DNA of 64,000 nt from Rheinheimera sp. (GTDB lineage Bacteria; Pseudomonadota; Gammaproteobacteria; Enterobacterales; Alteromonadaceae): positions 124,001-188,000 of the forward strand of contig DPJG01000032.1 in assembly GCA_003543135.1 (NCBI GenBank). The letters run 5' to 3'. Shown here piece after piece: positions 16,987 to 27,728 of this stretch (position 1 is the first letter of the stretch; every line of letters begins with the position of its first letter). The notes below the pieces were generated by a model, which was not told the origin of the DNA, ran no database searches, and saw only the letters and a program-made list of their open reading frames with translations. Made by a program: the position numbers and the translations under genes.

Positions 16987-19900
16987 ATGCCAAAACGTAC
17001 CGACCTTAAAAGTATTCTGATCCTCGGCGCTGGTCCTATTGTTATCGGCCAGGCCTGTGAATTTGACTATTCAGGCGCTCAGGCCTGTAAAGCCCTTCGT
17101 GAAGAGGGTTACCGCGTTATTCTGGTGAACTCGAACCCGGCCACCATTATGACCGACCCTGAGATGGCTGACGCCACTTATATCGAGCCAATTCACTGGC
17201 AAGTAGTGGAAAAAATCATTGAAAAAGAACGTCCATGTGCAGTGTTGCCAACCATGGGCGGTCAGACCGCATTAAACTGTGCGCTGGATTTAGAGCGCCA
17301 CGGTGTGCTGGCGAAATACAATGTGGAAATGATTGGCGCTACAGCTGATGCCATCGACAAAGCAGAAGATCGCAGCCGTTTTGACAAAGCCATGCGTTCT
17401 ATCGGCCTGGCTTGCCCACGTGCAGGCCTGGCACATTCGATGGAAGAAGCCTACGAAGTGCTGGAGAAAATCGGTTTCCCATGCATTATCCGTCCTTCTT
17501 TTACCATGGGTGGTTCAGGCGGTGGTATTGCTTATAACCGTGAAGAATTTGAAGAAATCTGTACCCGTGGCCTGGATTTGTCACCAACCAAAGAGTTGTT
17601 GATTGACGAATCTCTGATTGGCTGGAAAGAGTATGAGATGGAAGTGGTGCGGGATAAAAACGACAACTGCATCATCGTTTGTTCTATCGAAAACTTTGAC
17701 CCTATGGGCGTACACACTGGTGACTCTATTACCGTAGCGCCGGCGCAAACCCTGACCGATAAAGAATACCAAATCATGCGCAACGCTTCTTTGGCGGTAT
17801 TGCGTGAAATTGGTGTGGAAACCGGCGGTTCCAACGTGCAGTTTGGTATCAACCCTGTGGATGGCCGCATGGTGATCATCGAGATGAACCCGCGTGTGTC
17901 ACGTTCATCTGCACTGGCCTCTAAAGCCACGGGTTTCCCTATTGCCAAAGTGGCAGCTAAGCTGGCGGTGGGTTATACGCTGGACGAACTGGCCAATGAC
18001 ATTACCGGTGGCCGTACTCCGGCTTCTTTTGAGCCGAGCATCGACTATGTAGTCACCAAGGTGCCACGTTTTAACTTCGAAAAATTTGTCGGCGCCAACG
18101 ATCGTTTAACCACACAGATGAAATCTGTCGGTGAAGTGATGGCGATTGGCCGTAACCAGCAGGAATCTTTGCAAAAAGCGCTGCGTGGCCTGGAAATTGG
18201 TGTTTGTGGTCTGGATCCAATCATTGACATTCATGCCCCTGAAGCCAAAGAAAAAATCACCCGTGAACTGCGCGAGCCAGGTTCTCACCGGATTTGGTAC
18301 ATTGCCGACGCCTTCCGTTTTGGCATGAGCATGGACGAAATCTTTAAGCTGACCAATATTGACCCTTGGTTCCTGGTGCAGATTGAAGATCTGATCAAAG
18401 AAGAAGCAGCAGTGAAAGCCGGTGGTTTTGCCGGTTTGGACCAGGCGCGTTTAACAGTGTTAAAACGCAAAGGTTTTGCTGACAAACGTATTGCCGACAT
18501 CTTAGGTGTGGCTGAAGCTGAAGTGCGTAAAAAACGTCACGGTTTTGGCTTGCATCCGGTTTATAAACGTGTCGATACCTGTGCCGCTGAATTTGCATCA
18601 GACACAGCTTATATGTACAGCACTTATGATGAAGAGTGTGAAGCCACCCCAAGCAACCGCGATAAAATTATGATTATCGGTGGTGGCCCGAACCGTATCG
18701 GTCAGGGTATAGAGTTTGACTACTGCTGTGTACACGCCGCTTTAGCGCTGCGTGAAGACGGTTATGAAACCATTATGGTGAACTGTAACCCTGAGACAGT
18801 ATCAACCGACTACGACACCTCGGATCGTTTGTACTTTGAACCTATTACGCTGGAAGACGTGCTGGAAATAGTGCGTAAAGAACAGCCTAAAGGGGTGATA
18901 GTGCAATATGGTGGCCAAACGCCACTGAAATTAGCCCGTGCTTTAGAAGCGAACGGTGTGCCAATTATCGGCACTTCGCCGGATGCGATTGACCGCGCCG
19001 AAGACCGTGAGCGTTTCCAGCAAGCCGTTGAGCGTTTAGGCTTAAAACAGCCAAAAAATGCCACTGTCACCAGCCTGGAAGAAGCCATTAACAAAGCACC
19101 GGACATCGGTTATCCGATGGTGGTTCGCCCATCTTATGTGCTGGGCGGCCGAGCCATGGAAATTGTGTACGACGACAATGACCTGCGTCGTTATATGACT
19201 GAAGCCGTGAGCGTTTCGAATGACTCACCGGTATTGTTAGACCGTTTCCTTGATGACGCCATTGAAGTAGACATCGACGCCATTTGTGACGGTACTGATG
19301 TGATTATCGGCGGCATTATGGAACACATCGAACAAGCCGGTGTGCACTCAGGTGACTCCGCCTGTTCATTGCCACCCCACAGCCTGAGCCAGGATATTCA
19401 GGATGTGATGCGCGAGCAGGTGAAAAAGCTGGCACTGGAGCTGGGTGTGGTTGGTTTAATGAACACTCAGTTTGCGGTAAAAGACAACGAAGTGTATCTG
19501 ATTGAAGTGAACCCGCGTGCTGCCCGTACTGTGCCTTTTGTGTCTAAAGCAACAGGTGTTGCTGTTGCCAAAGTAGGTGCGCGTTGTATGGCAGGCCGCT
19601 CACTGAAAGAGCAGGGCGTGACCAAAGAAATTATCCCACCTTATTTCTCAGTGAAAGAAGTGGTGATCCCATTTAACAAGTTCCCTGGTGTTGACCCGCT
19701 GTTAGGCCCTGAAATGCGCTCAACAGGTGAAGTGATGGGCGTAGGTGAAACCTTTGCTGAAGCTTTTGCCAAAGGCGAATTAGGGGCAGGTACGCTGATC
19801 CCAACAGGGGGCCGTGCTTTACTTTCGGTGCGTGATAGCGATAAAGTGCGCGTGGTCGAGCTGGCAAGAACTATGGTTGCGCTTGGTTTTGAACTGGATG

Positions 19901-20208
19901 CAACTGGTGGTACCCATGCAGCCCTGGCTGCAGCCGGTATTCCATGCCGCGCCGTAAACAAAGTGTTTGAAGGCCGCCCGCACATTCTGGATCGGATCAA
20001 AAACGGTGAGTACAGCTACATCGTCAACACCACCGAAGGCCGTCAGGCCATTGAAGATTCCAAAGTGTTACGCCGTGGCGCGCTGCAGCACAAAGCAAAT
20101 TACACCACGACACTGAACGCAGCTTTTGCAACCTGTAAAGCAAATGCAGCCAATGCTTTTGCCACGGTCAATTCAGTGCAGGAGTTACACAAGAGAGTAA
20201 ACGGATGA
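16987..20208 (+). CDS. carB: Carbamoyl-phosphate synthase large subunit
   Basis: 1073 aa, full length. Two homologous ATP-grasp halves: the first starts at [19 protein letters not shown] and the second at about residue 555 with [22 protein letters not shown]-binding loops include [10 protein letters not shown] in the first half and [12 protein letters not shown] in the second. They phosphorylate bicarbonate and then carbamate. The C-terminal MGS-like allosteric domain (about 935-1073) carries [17 protein letters not shown] and INTTEGR-like [14 protein letters not shown], the site for UMP/ornithine control in the family. carA is directly upstream; the stop overlaps the greA start by 4 bp, suggesting carA-carB-greA share a transcript. 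Confidence 0.97.
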   Translation: MPKRTDLKSILILGAGPIVIGQACEFDYSGAQACKALREEGYRVILVNSNPATIMTDPEMADATYIEPIHWQVVEKIIEKERPCAVLPTMGGQTALNCALDLERHGVLAKYNVEMIGATADAIDKAEDRSRFDKAMRSIGLACPRAGLAHSMEEAYEVLEKIGFPCIIRPSFTMGGSGGGIAYNREEFEEICTRGLDLSPTKELLIDESLIGWKEYEMEVVRDKNDNCIIVCSIENFDPMGVHTGDSITVAPAQTLTDKEYQIMRNASLAVLREIGVETGGSNVQFGINPVDGRMVIIEMNPRVSRSSALASKATGFPIAKVAAKLAVGYTLDELANDITGGRTPASFEPSIDYVVTKVPRFNFEKFVGANDRLTTQMKSVGEVMAIGRNQQESLQKALRGLEIGVCGLDPIIDIHAPEAKEKITRELREPGSHRIWYIADAFRFGMSMDEIFKLTNIDPWFLVQIEDLIKEEAAVKAGGFAGLDQARLTVLKRKGFADKRIADILGVAEAEVRKKRHGFGLHPVYKRVDTCAAEFASDTAYMYSTYDEECEATPSNRDKIMIIGGGPNRIGQGIEFDYCCVHAALALREDGYETIMVNCNPETVSTDYDTSDRLYFEPITLEDVLEIVRKEQPKGVIVQYGGQTPLKLARALEANGVPIIGTSPDAIDRAEDRERFQQAVERLGLKQPKNATVTSLEEAINKAPDIGYPMVVRPSYVLGGRAMEIVYDDNDLRRYMTEAVSVSNDSPVLLDRFLDDAIEVDIDAICDGTDVIIGGIMEHIEQAGVHSGDSACSLPPHSLSQDIQDVMREQVKKLALELGVVGLMNTQFAVKDNEVYLIEVNPRAARTVPFVSKATGVAVAKVGARCMAGRSLKEQGVTKEIIPPYFSVKEVVIPFNKFPGVDPLLGPEMRSTGEVMGVGETFAEAFAKGELGAGTLIPTGGRALLSVRDSDKVRVVELARTMVALGFELDATGGTHAALAAAGIPCRAVNKVFEGRPHILDRIKNGEYSYIVNTTEGRQAIEDSKVLRRGALQHKANYTTTLNAAFATCKANAANAFATVNSVQELHKRVNG

Positions 20209-20681
20209 GTCAAATCCCGATGACAGTGGAAGGCGCGCAGGCTCTGCGCGACGAACTGCATGAGTTAAAAAGTGTGAAGCGCCCGGCTATTATCGAAGCG
20301 ATAGCCGAAGCGCGTGAGCACGGCGATCTGAAAGAAAACGCTGAGTACCACGCTGCGCGTGAAGCTCAGGGTTTTTGTGAAGGTCGTATTCAGGACATTG
20401 AGGCCAAGTTGTCTAATGCCCAGATCATCGACGTCACTAAACTGCCAAACACCGGCAAGGTTATTTTTGGCACCACAGTCACTATCCTGAATCTGGAAAC
20501 TGACGAAGAAGTGACGTACCGCATTGTTGGTGACGACGAAGCGGATATCAAAAACAACCGCATTTCAGTCAATTCACCAATAGCACGTGGCCTGATTGGT
20601 AAAGAGTTGGATGATGTGGTGAATATCAACACCCCAAGTGGTATGGTTGAGTTTGAAATCACCAATGTTGAATATCGCTGA
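20205..20681 (+). CDS. greA: Transcription elongation factor GreA
   Basis: 158 aa. It enters the RNA polymerase secondary channel and stimulates cleavage of backtracked RNA. The N-terminal coiled coil (1-75) contains the tip acidic residues in [17 protein letters not shown]; the C-terminal FKBP-like domain ends with [16 protein letters not shown] and [15 protein letters not shown]. The ATG overlaps the carB stop (ATGA), indicating coupling; greA is next to carAB in several related genomes. A strong terminator follows. GreB is excluded by the GreA-type N-terminal motif and neighbourhood. Confidence 0.97.
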   Translation: MSQIPMTVEGAQALRDELHELKSVKRPAIIEAIAEAREHGDLKENAEYHAAREAQGFCEGRIQDIEAKLSNAQIIDVTKLPNTGKVIFGTTVTILNLETDEEVTYRIVGDDEADIKNNRISVNSPIARGLIGKELDDVVNINTPSGMVEFEITNVEYR

Positions 20682-20695
20682 TATGTCAGTAAAGT

Positions 20696-20722
20696 AAAAA
20701 AGCGGCTTCGGCCGCTTTTTTG
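20696..20722 (+). terminator. Rho-independent terminator of carA-carB-greA
   Basis: AAAAAAGCGGC-TTCG-GCCGCTTTTTT: 11-bp stem with UUCG tetraloop and T run. Confidence 0.93.
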
Positions 20723-20839
20723 TTAGCTGTCAACATCTCTTGTTTCCCTTCTTGTTCGCTGTTGGTGTTTTTTAAAGATTGTTTTGCGTTCGTTGCGCTG
20801 TAATGCGGTTTTCCCGCTCTGACTGCGACCAAGGTTGCA

Positions 20840-20868
20840 TTGACAATCACTTGAATGCCTGGTGTAAC
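20840..20868 (+). promoter_or_regulatory. Candidate promoter for the ORF at 20969
   Basis: Perfect -35 TTGACA at 20840-20845, 17-bp spacer, then TGTAAC at 20863-20868 (the overlapping TAACAT would need a 19-bp spacer). It would produce the folded leader that follows. Confidence 0.5.
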
Positions 20869-20875
20869 ATGGTGA

Positions 20876-20955
20876 TGCCAAACAGTTTCCGCGCGAAGAT
20901 AGCGGAAGCTCAGTGTGGCAGGCTGGTTGGCAAGGGCCCCTAATGTGAGTGGGGC
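20876..20955 (+). promoter_or_regulatory. Structured 5' leader, candidate cis-acting RNA
   Basis: Three helices can be drawn by hand. P1 pairs 20876-20883 (TGCCAAAC) with 20925-20932 (GGTTGGCA), with one mismatch. P2 is a 9-bp hairpin, 20884-20892 with 20902-20910 (AGTTTCCGC / GCGGAAGCT, one G-U pair). P3 pairs GCCCC 20936-20940 with GGGGC 20951-20955, just ahead of the GGAG ribosome site at 20960-20963. The arrangement fits a leader that controls translation of the next ORF. I do not recognise it as a known riboswitch class. Confidence 0.45.
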
Positions 20956-20968
20956 GGTTGGAGTTCTG

Positions 20969-21373
20969 ATGAAACAAACAAAAGCTTATCAGTTACAGGT
21001 GCAACAACGAACCTTGTGGGTGCGGGCCAACGGAGTCTCAACTTTGTTGGTGGCAGCTGATTATCAAAAAGACTTTAAAGCCGCCGCAAAAGTTTTATTA
21101 GGCGATGATTGGGCTGTAGTGGTTGATATGAGGTTGTGGCAAGTAAGCCCGCAGCAAGTATTTGATTTATTTAAAGCTGTAGTGAGCTGGAGTTATGCCA
21201 ATGGCTTAAAGCAGGTGGAAGTGATTAAACCCGCCGATCCCTTGTTGCTCTGGCAATATTTAAAAGCGACTGATGTACAGCAACCTGCAGATGTAGTGCG
21301 GAATTTTGTCGACGATGAAGAAACTGCCCGCCTGCATTTACAGGCGGCCGGTTATCTGACAGAAAAAACTTAA
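20969..21373 (+). CDS. Conserved-looking hypothetical protein, possible STAS/SpoIIAA-like fold
   Basis: 134 aa, soluble, no signal peptide or membrane segment. ATG 20969 follows GGAG at a good distance; the frame opens further to a GTG at 20915, but that would run through the folded leader. The alternation of beta-like and helical stretches (TLWVRANGVSTLLVAA, WAVVVDMRLW, VFDLFKAVVSWSYANGLKQVEVI, then a helix-rich end) is reminiscent of small STAS/SpoIIAA-like domains, but that is a weak visual impression. No catalytic motif. It is convergent with yhbY, with a 4-bp overlap of the 3' ends. Function unknown. Confidence 0.7.
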   Translation: MKQTKAYQLQVQQRTLWVRANGVSTLLVAADYQKDFKAAAKVLLGDDWAVVVDMRLWQVSPQQVFDLFKAVVSWSYANGLKQVEVIKPADPLLLWQYLKATDVQQPADVVRNFVDDEETARLHLQAAGYLTEKT

Positions 21374-21666
21374 CCGCGTGGCAGTACTAATTTTTTCTCT
21401 TTGGCTGCGCGGTATAAAACCAGTATGTGACCAATCACCTGCACTTTTTCAGCTTTGGATTCACGGACAATAGCATCCATCACTGCAACTTTTTCGTCAC
21501 GGTCGATACTTGGCACTTTTACTTTGATTAGTTCGTGGTGTTCCAGCGCTAAATCAATTTCAGCCATCACACCTTCGGTCAGGCCGTTGCCGCCGAGTAA
21601 AATAATTGGCTTTAATTCGTGCGCTTTGGCTTTTAAAAACTGTTTTTGTTTGTTTGATAAACTCAT
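21370..21666 (-). CDS. yhbY: CRS1-YhbY (CRM) domain RNA-binding protein
   Basis: 98 aa, single CRM domain. YhbY binds pre-50S ribosomal particles in E. coli and is thought to help ribosome assembly. Opening MSLSNKQKQFLKAKAHELKP and the RNA-binding loop LLGGNGLTEGV match the family's GxxG signature. The ATG at 21666 is the family start; the frame runs 23 codons further upstream but that overlaps the rlmE heat-shock promoter. It is divergent from rlmE, the arrangement also found in E. coli. Confidence 0.93.
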   Translation of the reverse strand: MSLSNKQKQFLKAKAHELKPIILLGGNGLTEGVMAEIDLALEHHELIKVKVPSIDRDEKVAVMDAIVRESKAEKVQVIGHILVLYRAAKEKKLVLPRG

Positions 21667-21691
21667 AAGTAGACTTTTTCCATTGGGAAAG

Positions 21692-21720
21692 CTTGAAATT
21701 ACGCTATTGTACCGCCATCT
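21692..21720 (+). promoter_or_regulatory. Sigma-32-type promoter of rlmE-ftsH
   Basis: CTTGAAA at 21692-21698, 14-nt spacer, CGCCATCT at 21713-21720, close to the RpoH consensus (CCCCATNT). It lies 29 bp before the rlmE start. The rlmE-ftsH operon is heat-inducible in E. coli. Confidence 0.7.
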
Positions 21721-21749
21721 TGCAGGGAAGACCAATTAAGAGTAGTTCC

Positions 21750-22379
21750 ATGACCAAGAAAAAGCGTTCTGCCAGCTCATCCAGATGGCTGCAGGAACAT
21801 GTATCAGACCCTTTTGTGCATAAAGCGCAAAAATTAGGCTTACGTTCACGGGCTTCATTTAAGCTCGAAGAGATTCAGCAAAAAGACAAACTAATTAAAC
21901 CCGGCAACACTGTGGTGGATTTAGGTTCAGCTCCGGGCAGCTGGTCGCAGTTAGCGGCTGAGCTGGTGGGGCCTTCAGGTTGCGTGATTGCCTGTGATAT
22001 TTTGCCGATGGACCCCTTAGCCGGCGTTGCCTTTTTGCAGGGTGATTTTCGTGAAGACGCAGTGCTCAATGCACTGCTTGACCGTATTGGTGGCCGTAAT
22101 GTTGATGTAGTGTTGTCGGATATGGCACCCAATATGAGCGGTAACGCCACAGTTGATCAGAGCCGCAGTATGTATCTGGTAGAACTGGCGCTGGATATGT
22201 GCAGTAAAGTACTGAAACAGAACGGCAGTTTTGTGGTCAAAGTATTTCATGGGGATGGTTTTGAACAATATGTGCAGAACATCCGTAATGTATTTGGCAC
22301 TGTACGGATCCGAAAGCCCGATTCGTCGCGTTCACGTTCGAGCGAGACTTATATCGTGGCGACAGGCTTCAAACTCTAG
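21750..22379 (+). CDS. rlmE: 23S rRNA 2'-O-methyltransferase RlmE (FtsJ/RrmJ)
   Basis: 209 aa. It methylates U2552 in the A-loop of 23S rRNA, a late 50S step. The SAM pocket is [13 protein letters not shown]. The catalytic K-D-K-E set is present in [29 protein letters not shown] and RSSETYIVA. Start ATG 21750 ([13 protein letters not shown]) is the family start; an earlier in-frame TTG at 21693 lies inside the promoter. ftsH follows after 45 bp and shares the heat-shock promoter. Confidence 0.97.
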   Translation: MTKKKRSASSSRWLQEHVSDPFVHKAQKLGLRSRASFKLEEIQQKDKLIKPGNTVVDLGSAPGSWSQLAAELVGPSGCVIACDILPMDPLAGVAFLQGDFREDAVLNALLDRIGGRNVDVVLSDMAPNMSGNATVDQSRSMYLVELALDMCSKVLKQNGSFVVKVFHGDGFEQYVQNIRNVFGTVRIRKPDSSRSRSSETYIVATGFKL

Positions 22380-22424
22380 TAAAGTAGCAACAGAAGCATT
22401 TTCTGGTAACAAGAGGTTATAACC

Positions 22425-24353
22425 TTGAGCGATATGGCAAAGAATTTAATGGTATGGCTGGTGATCGCCGTCATTTTAATGACGATGTTCAACAGTTTCA
22501 GTCCAACCGACCGTAGCGAGCGGCAAACCAGTTACACCCAGTTTATTAACGACGTGAAACAAGGCCAGGTTCGTGAAGTCAAAGTAGACCGCACTGGTGT
22601 GGTCACAGGTGTCAAACGTGATGGTCAGCGTTTTGAAACCGTGATCCCGGGTGGTTACGATGACGGTCTGCTCAAAGATCTGATTGAAAACGGTGTCGAT
22701 GGTACAGGTGTGCAACCGGAAGAAGGTAGTCTGCTGGGGCAGATTTTTATCTCCTGGTTCCCGATGTTACTGCTGATTGGCGTCTGGATTTTCTTTATGC
22801 GCCAGATGCAGGGTGGCGGCGGCAAAGGCGCTATGTCTTTTGGCAAGAGCCGTGCCCGTTTAATGGGCGAAGATCAAATTAAAACCACTTTTGCCGATGT
22901 GGCAGGCTGTGATGAAGCCAAAGAAGAAGTATCTGAGCTGGTCGATTATTTAAAAGATCCGTCACGCTTCCAGAAACTGGGTGGCCGTATTCCAAAAGGC
23001 GTATTAATGGTTGGCCCACCAGGTACAGGTAAAACTTTGCTGGCCAAAGCCATTGCCGGTGAAGCTAAAGTGCCATTTTTCACTATCTCAGGTTCTGACT
23101 TTGTGGAAATGTTTGTCGGTGTGGGTGCTTCCCGCGTGCGTGACATGTTCGAGCAAGCGAAAAAAGCAGCTCCTTGCATTATTTTTATCGACGAAATTGA
23201 TGCGGTTGGTCGTCAGCGTGGTGCTGGTTTAGGTGGTGGTCATGATGAACGTGAGCAAACCTTAAACCAGATGCTGGTGGAGATGGACGGTTTTGACGGT
23301 AATGAAGGCATTATTGTGATTGCTGCCACCAACAGACCAGACGTGTTAGACCCTGCATTATTACGTCCGGGCCGTTTTGACCGTCAGGTCACCGTTGGTT
23401 TACCGGATGTTCGTGGCCGTGAACAAATTCTGAAAGTGCATATGCGTAAAGTGCCATTGGGTGATGGTGTGGATGCATCATTAATAGCCCGTGGTACGCC
23501 AGGTTTTTCAGGTGCTGACTTAGCTAACCTAGTCAACGAAGCCGCACTTTTTGCCGCCCGTAATAACCGCCGCGTGGTGTCGATGGATGAATTTGAAAAA
23601 GCCAAAGACAAAATCCTGATGGGTACCGAACGTCGTTCAATGGTGATGACGGAAAAAGAAAAAGAAATGACGGCTTACCACGAAGCGGGGCACGCTATTG
23701 TGGGTCGTCTGGTGCCTGAGCATGACCCTGTTTACAAAGTCAGTATTATCCCCCGCGGCCGTGCTTTGGGTGTAACTATGTATTTACCTGAGCGTGACAG
23801 AGTCAGTCATTCAAAACGTTATCTGGAAAGTATGATCAGTTCGTTGTTTGGTGGTCGTATTGCCGAACAAATCATTTATGGTGATGAAGCTGTCAGCACT
23901 GGCGCATCCAATGACATTGAACGCGCCACCAACCTGGCACGCAAAATGGTTACTCAATGGGGTTTCTCAGACAAACTAGGCCCATTGTTGTATGCAGAAG
24001 AAGAGGGTGAAGTGTTTTTAGGCCGTACTGTAACCAAGAACAAGAGTATGTCCGAAGACACAGTGAAGCTGATTGATGCTGAGATCCGCGACTTTATCGA
24101 CCGTAACTATGCGCGTTCGAAAAAGCTGATTGAAGAAAATATGGACATTCTGCATGCGATGAAAGATTGCTTGATGCAATACGAAACTATCGACGCAAGA
24201 CAAATTGATGATCTGATGGCGCGCCGTGAAGTGCGACCACCAGAGCATTGGGAGCCAAAGGACAAAAAGCCTGATCAAACTTCAGGTGGTGACAGTGCTG
24301 CTGTAGCAGACGTAAAAGTTGACGACAAACCAGCAGAAAACCCATTGCATTAA
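22425..24353 (+). CDS. ftsH: ATP-dependent zinc metalloprotease FtsH
   Basis: 642 aa from TTG 22425, or 639 from ATG 22434 (MAKNLMVW, the start usually given for E. coli). The AGAGG at 22412-22416 sits 8 nt from the TTG but 17 nt from the ATG, so TTG is preferred. Inner-membrane hexameric protease for membrane proteins and regulators such as sigma-32 and LpxC. Two membrane segments (about 8-24 and 106-124) flank a periplasmic domain. The AAA module has Walker A GPPGTGKT, Walker [12 protein letters not shown] and the [20 protein letters not shown]. The zinc site is H419-EAGH. The tail is variable and acidic. It is expressed with rlmE. Confidence 0.98.
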   Translation: MSDMAKNLMVWLVIAVILMTMFNSFSPTDRSERQTSYTQFINDVKQGQVREVKVDRTGVVTGVKRDGQRFETVIPGGYDDGLLKDLIENGVDGTGVQPEEGSLLGQIFISWFPMLLLIGVWIFFMRQMQGGGGKGAMSFGKSRARLMGEDQIKTTFADVAGCDEAKEEVSELVDYLKDPSRFQKLGGRIPKGVLMVGPPGTGKTLLAKAIAGEAKVPFFTISGSDFVEMFVGVGASRVRDMFEQAKKAAPCIIFIDEIDAVGRQRGAGLGGGHDEREQTLNQMLVEMDGFDGNEGIIVIAATNRPDVLDPALLRPGRFDRQVTVGLPDVRGREQILKVHMRKVPLGDGVDASLIARGTPGFSGADLANLVNEAALFAARNNRRVVSMDEFEKAKDKILMGTERRSMVMTEKEKEMTAYHEAGHAIVGRLVPEHDPVYKVSIIPRGRALGVTMYLPERDRVSHSKRYLESMISSLFGGRIAEQIIYGDEAVSTGASNDIERATNLARKMVTQWGFSDKLGPLLYAEEEGEVFLGRTVTKNKSMSEDTVKLIDAEIRDFIDRNYARSKKLIEENMDILHAMKDCLMQYETIDARQIDDLMARREVRPPEHWEPKDKKPDQTSGGDSAAVADVKVDDKPAENPLH

Positions 24354-24421
24354 TAGGGTTCACCAAGAGCAGAACTAAAGCTTAAATCGAGCCGGTGCTG
24401 TCGAAACGTTAAAGTAACTGA

Positions 24422-24450
24422 AAACCCCGACTTGTTCGGGGTTTGTATTT
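24422..24450 (+). terminator. Probable terminator of rlmE-ftsH
   Basis: AAACCCCGA / TCGGGGTTT stem with a 5-nt loop at 24422-24444, then GTATTTTT. Confidence 0.75.
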
Positions 24451-24650
24451 TTCAGCTGGATAAAAAGCGTGGGCTTAGGCGGCAACTGCAATTAGCAAAC
24501 ACAAGCTCTAACCAGACTGCTTTAACTTGCGAAGATGCTCCAAAGCCAGTGGTTTGCCGGGCGTATTTTTAAAAAGGCGCAGCAAACTTCTTTTGCGCCT
24601 GAACGGCTGAACTTATATTTTGCCGTGAAATTGTATCAACGAGGTGTTTG

Positions 24651-25490
24651 ATGTCATTGAGATTGCCCCGTAACCGTCAGTTGTCGTTAGATAAATGCAA
24701 ACTGATGGCCATATTAAATGTCACGCCGGATTCATTTTCTGATGGCGGCAAATTTGTTGGCCATGACGCCGCTTTGCGTCAGGTTGAACAAATGCTTAAA
24801 GATGGTGCTGACATCATAGATATTGGCGGTGAGTCCACCCGTCCTGGTGCCGCAGAAGTATCCATCACCGAAGAGCTGAATAGAGTCATTCCTGTGATTG
24901 AACTTATCCGTCGTGAGTTTGATACTGTGATTTCTATTGATACATATAAAGCTGCAGTGATGAAAGCTGCCATTGAAGCTGGCGCCGATATCATTAATGA
25001 TGTCAGAGCGTTACAGGATGAAGGTGCTATTGAGGTTGCAGTAAAAACTCGGGTGCCGGTTTGTCTGATGCATATGCGCGGTATGCCGGGTTCGATGCAA
25101 CAGCTGGCCAATTACCAGCAAGTGACAGCTGAAGTGCTGAGTTTTTTATTAGAAAGAGCAAATGTTTGTATTAAAGCCGGCATAGCACCAGGTCAGATCA
25201 TTCTGGATCCTGGTTTTGGATTTGCGAAAACGCTTGCCCACAATTACCGGCTGCTGGCTGAACTTGGTCAATTTCAGCAGTCTGGTTATGCCGTTTTGGC
25301 CGGCATGTCCCGTAAATCGATGATTGGCCAATTACTCAACAGGCCGGTATCAGAACGTTTGGCAGGCAGTATTGCCTGTGCCACAATAGCCGTTATGCAT
25401 GGCGCCCGCATTATCCGCGCGCATGACGTCAGAGAAACAGCCGATGCAATAGCTGTGGCTGAAGCGACAATGTCTGGAGAATTAGAATGA
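24651..25490 (+). CDS. folP: Dihydropteroate synthase
   Basis: 279 aa. It condenses p-aminobenzoate with the pterin pyrophosphate in folate synthesis and is the sulfonamide target. Conserved blocks: [17 protein letters not shown] (pyrophosphate loop), GGESTRPGA (pABA/sulfa loop), [29 protein letters not shown] and [12 protein letters not shown] 24651 is preferred, with GAGG at 24641-24644; the frame opens 1 codon earlier at a TTG. The stop overlaps the glmM start by 4 bp. The same ftsH-folP-glmM order occurs in E. coli. The 297-bp spacer before it contains the ftsH terminator and a GGCGCA/TGCGCC inverted repeat near 24575-24600, nothing else clear. Confidence 0.97.
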   Translation: MSLRLPRNRQLSLDKCKLMAILNVTPDSFSDGGKFVGHDAALRQVEQMLKDGADIIDIGGESTRPGAAEVSITEELNRVIPVIELIRREFDTVISIDTYKAAVMKAAIEAGADIINDVRALQDEGAIEVAVKTRVPVCLMHMRGMPGSMQQLANYQQVTAEVLSFLLERANVCIKAGIAPGQIILDPGFGFAKTLAHNYRLLAELGQFQQSGYAVLAGMSRKSMIGQLLNRPVSERLAGSIACATIAVMHGARIIRAHDVRETADAIAVAEATMSGELE

Positions 25491-26821
25491 GCAGGAAGTA
25501 TTTTGGCACCGATGGGGTGCGTGGCCGGGTGGGTGAGTTTCCTATTACCCCTGAATTTGCCATGAAGTTAGGCTGGGCCGCTGGCCGGGTGTTGTCCCAA
25601 CGTGGGACCCGTAAGGTGTTGATTGGTAAAGATACCCGTATTTCCGGTTATTTACTGGAAACCGCGCTGGAGGCAGGTCTTATTGCTGCCGGTATCGATG
25701 TACGTTTACTAGGCCCTATGCCAACTCCTGCAGTGTCTTATCTGACCCATACTTTCCGCGCTGAAGCGGGTATTGTCATTAGTGCTTCACACAATCCTTA
25801 TTATGATAACGGCATTAAATTTTTCTCGGCCGATGGTTCGAAGTTAGACGATGACATTGAACTGGCAATCGAAGCTGAGCTCGAGCAGCCGATGGTATGT
25901 GAACCATCAGAAAAACTCGGTAAAGCACAACGTATTGACGATGCCTCAGGTCGTTATATTGAATTTTGTAAAAGCCACTTGCCTAAACATATGTCGTTAA
26001 GCGGTTTTACTATAGTGCTGGACTGCGCCAATGGTGCCACGTACCACATAGCGCCAAACGTGTTTAAAGAACTGGGTGCTGAAGTTCATACTATCGCCTG
26101 TAGCCCCAATGGTTTAAATATCAATGAAAAATGTGGTGCTACCCATACCGAAGCGCTGCAACAGGCCGTGGTTGAATTAAAAGCTGACCTGGGTATTGCT
26201 TATGACGGTGATGGTGACCGTGTGATGATGGTCGATCACACAGGGCGGCAGATCGATGGGGATGAAATTATTTATATGATTGCCCGTTCTGCCAAAGAGC
26301 GTGGCCGGTTGCAAGGCGGGGTTGTTGGCACCTTAATGAGCAATATGGGCCTTGAACTGGCGCTGGCAGAATTGGATATTCCGTTTGCACGTAGCAAAGT
26401 CGGTGACCGTTATGTGATGGAGTTACTGCAGGAAAAAGGCTGGCGTATCGGTGGCGAGAATTCGGGCCATGTGTTGAATCTGGATCACGCAGGCACAGGC
26501 GATGGCATTATTGCCTCTTTGCAAGTGCTGGCTTCGATGATTGACACCAAATTATCACTGGCAGATCTGAGTCATGGCATGACCAAATTGCCGCAGGTGC
26601 TGGTGAATGTGAAATTTGAAAAAGGCACTGCGCCTTTAGAGAATTTACATGTTAAAGAAGTGATTGCACAGGTTGAACAGGAGTTAGCAGGGCAGGGGCG
26701 TGTACTTATCCGCAAATCGGGCACAGAGCCGCTGATCCGTGTAATGGTTGAAGGAAGAGAACAACAGCAGGTACGGGAATATGCCGAAAAAATTGCTGCT
26801 GCTGTGAAAATTGCAAGCTAG
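25487..26821 (+). CDS. glmM: Phosphoglucosamine mutase
   Basis: 444 aa. It interconverts glucosamine-6-phosphate and glucosamine-1-phosphate, on the path to UDP-GlcNAc for peptidoglycan and LPS. Four-domain phosphohexomutase: active serine S101 in [15 protein letters not shown], metal loop [13 protein letters not shown], sugar loop GGENSGHV, and phosphate loop [15 protein letters not shown]. Opening [12 protein letters not shown] is typical. Translation is probably coupled to folP through the ATGA overlap. A strong terminator follows before tpiA. Confidence 0.97.
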   Translation: MSRKYFGTDGVRGRVGEFPITPEFAMKLGWAAGRVLSQRGTRKVLIGKDTRISGYLLETALEAGLIAAGIDVRLLGPMPTPAVSYLTHTFRAEAGIVISASHNPYYDNGIKFFSADGSKLDDDIELAIEAELEQPMVCEPSEKLGKAQRIDDASGRYIEFCKSHLPKHMSLSGFTIVLDCANGATYHIAPNVFKELGAEVHTIACSPNGLNINEKCGATHTEALQQAVVELKADLGIAYDGDGDRVMMVDHTGRQIDGDEIIYMIARSAKERGRLQGGVVGTLMSNMGLELALAELDIPFARSKVGDRYVMELLQEKGWRIGGENSGHVLNLDHAGTGDGIIASLQVLASMIDTKLSLADLSHGMTKLPQVLVNVKFEKGTAPLENLHVKEVIAQVEQELAGQGRVLIRKSGTEPLIRVMVEGREQQQVREYAEKIAAAVKIAS

Positions 26822-26887
26822 ATAAAGGCTTTTGCGAAGCTGGTACTGCGGCTGATTGTGCAGTTTCAGCCTGACAAAACAACAGAT

Positions 26888-26914
26888 AAAAAAAGCGCCA
26901 ACGGCGCTTTTTTT
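26888..26914 (+). terminator. Rho-independent terminator of folP-glmM
   Basis: AAAAAAAGCGCC-AAC-GGCGCTTTTTTT, 12-bp stem with T run. Confidence 0.92.
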
Positions 26915-26982
26915 ATAACGCATGGCTTGTGCCTCAGAGCCATGTTCGTTAATATCTCGCGCGCTAAAACACCGGAGCTCTC

Positions 26983-27726
26983 ATGACACAACGCAGACCA
27001 TTAATTGCCGCCAATTGGAAGATGAATGGCAGTGTTGAACTGGTGGAACAAGCCAGTGCAAGCCTCAATAGTTTGGCTGCTTCAGCCGCTGAAATTCTGA
27101 TCTGTCCGCCTGTAATATTTCTGAACCAGTTTCCAAAAAGCGACAGATATAAACTGGGTGCTCAAAATGTCAGCAGTGAGCGCAGCGGTGCCTTCACAGG
27201 TGAAATAAGTGCTGATATGCTGCGCGCCGCTGGTGCTGAGTATGTGATTATCGGTCACTCCGAACGTCGTGCGCTTTTTGCTGAAACTGACGCTGTAGTT
27301 TTAGCAAAAACCAAGCAGGCAATTTCGGCGAAATTAACGCCAATTGTTTGTTTTGGCGAAACTTTAATCGAAAGACAGCAAGAAAAAACTATGCAGGTTC
27401 TTGCACAGCATTTGGATGCAGTGTATGCTGCGCACCCTGAATTGCTGAGGCATTCGGTCATCGCTTATGAGCCGGTCTGGGCCATAGGAACAGGTGAAAC
27501 TGCGACGCCGGAACAGGCGCAGCAAGTGCATGCTTTCATCCGCTCTCATTTGAGCCAATATGATAAAGAAGCAGCACAACAAGTAAGAATTATTTACGGT
27601 GGTAGTGTTAACGCAGAAAATTGCGCTGCCCTGTTCGCACAGCCTGATATAGACGGTGGTCTGGTCGGTGGTGCAAGTTTAAAACCAGCAGAATTTGCTG
27701 CAATTTGCCAAAGTGCACAGGATTAA
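26983..27726 (+). CDS. tpiA: Triosephosphate isomerase
   Basis: 247 aa. Interconverts dihydroxyacetone phosphate and glyceraldehyde-3-phosphate. Active-site elements: N and K in AANWKMNGS, catalytic His in IIGHSERR, catalytic Glu in VIAYEPVWAIGTG, and the phosphate loops IIYGGSVNAEN and GGLVGGASL. ATG 26983 follows GGAG. secG begins 2 bp after the stop. The tpiA-secG pairing between glmM and the tRNA-Leu gene is common in Pseudomonas, Vibrio and Shewanella but absent from E. coli, where tpiA is elsewhere. Confidence 0.97.
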   Translation: MTQRRPLIAANWKMNGSVELVEQASASLNSLAASAAEILICPPVIFLNQFPKSDRYKLGAQNVSSERSGAFTGEISADMLRAAGAEYVIIGHSERRALFAETDAVVLAKTKQAISAKLTPIVCFGETLIERQQEKTMQVLAQHLDAVYAAHPELLRHSVIAYEPVWAIGTGETATPEQAQQVHAFIRSHLSQYDKEAAQQVRIIYGGSVNAENCAALFAQPDIDGGLVGGASLKPAEFAAICQSAQD

Positions 27727-27728
27727 CC

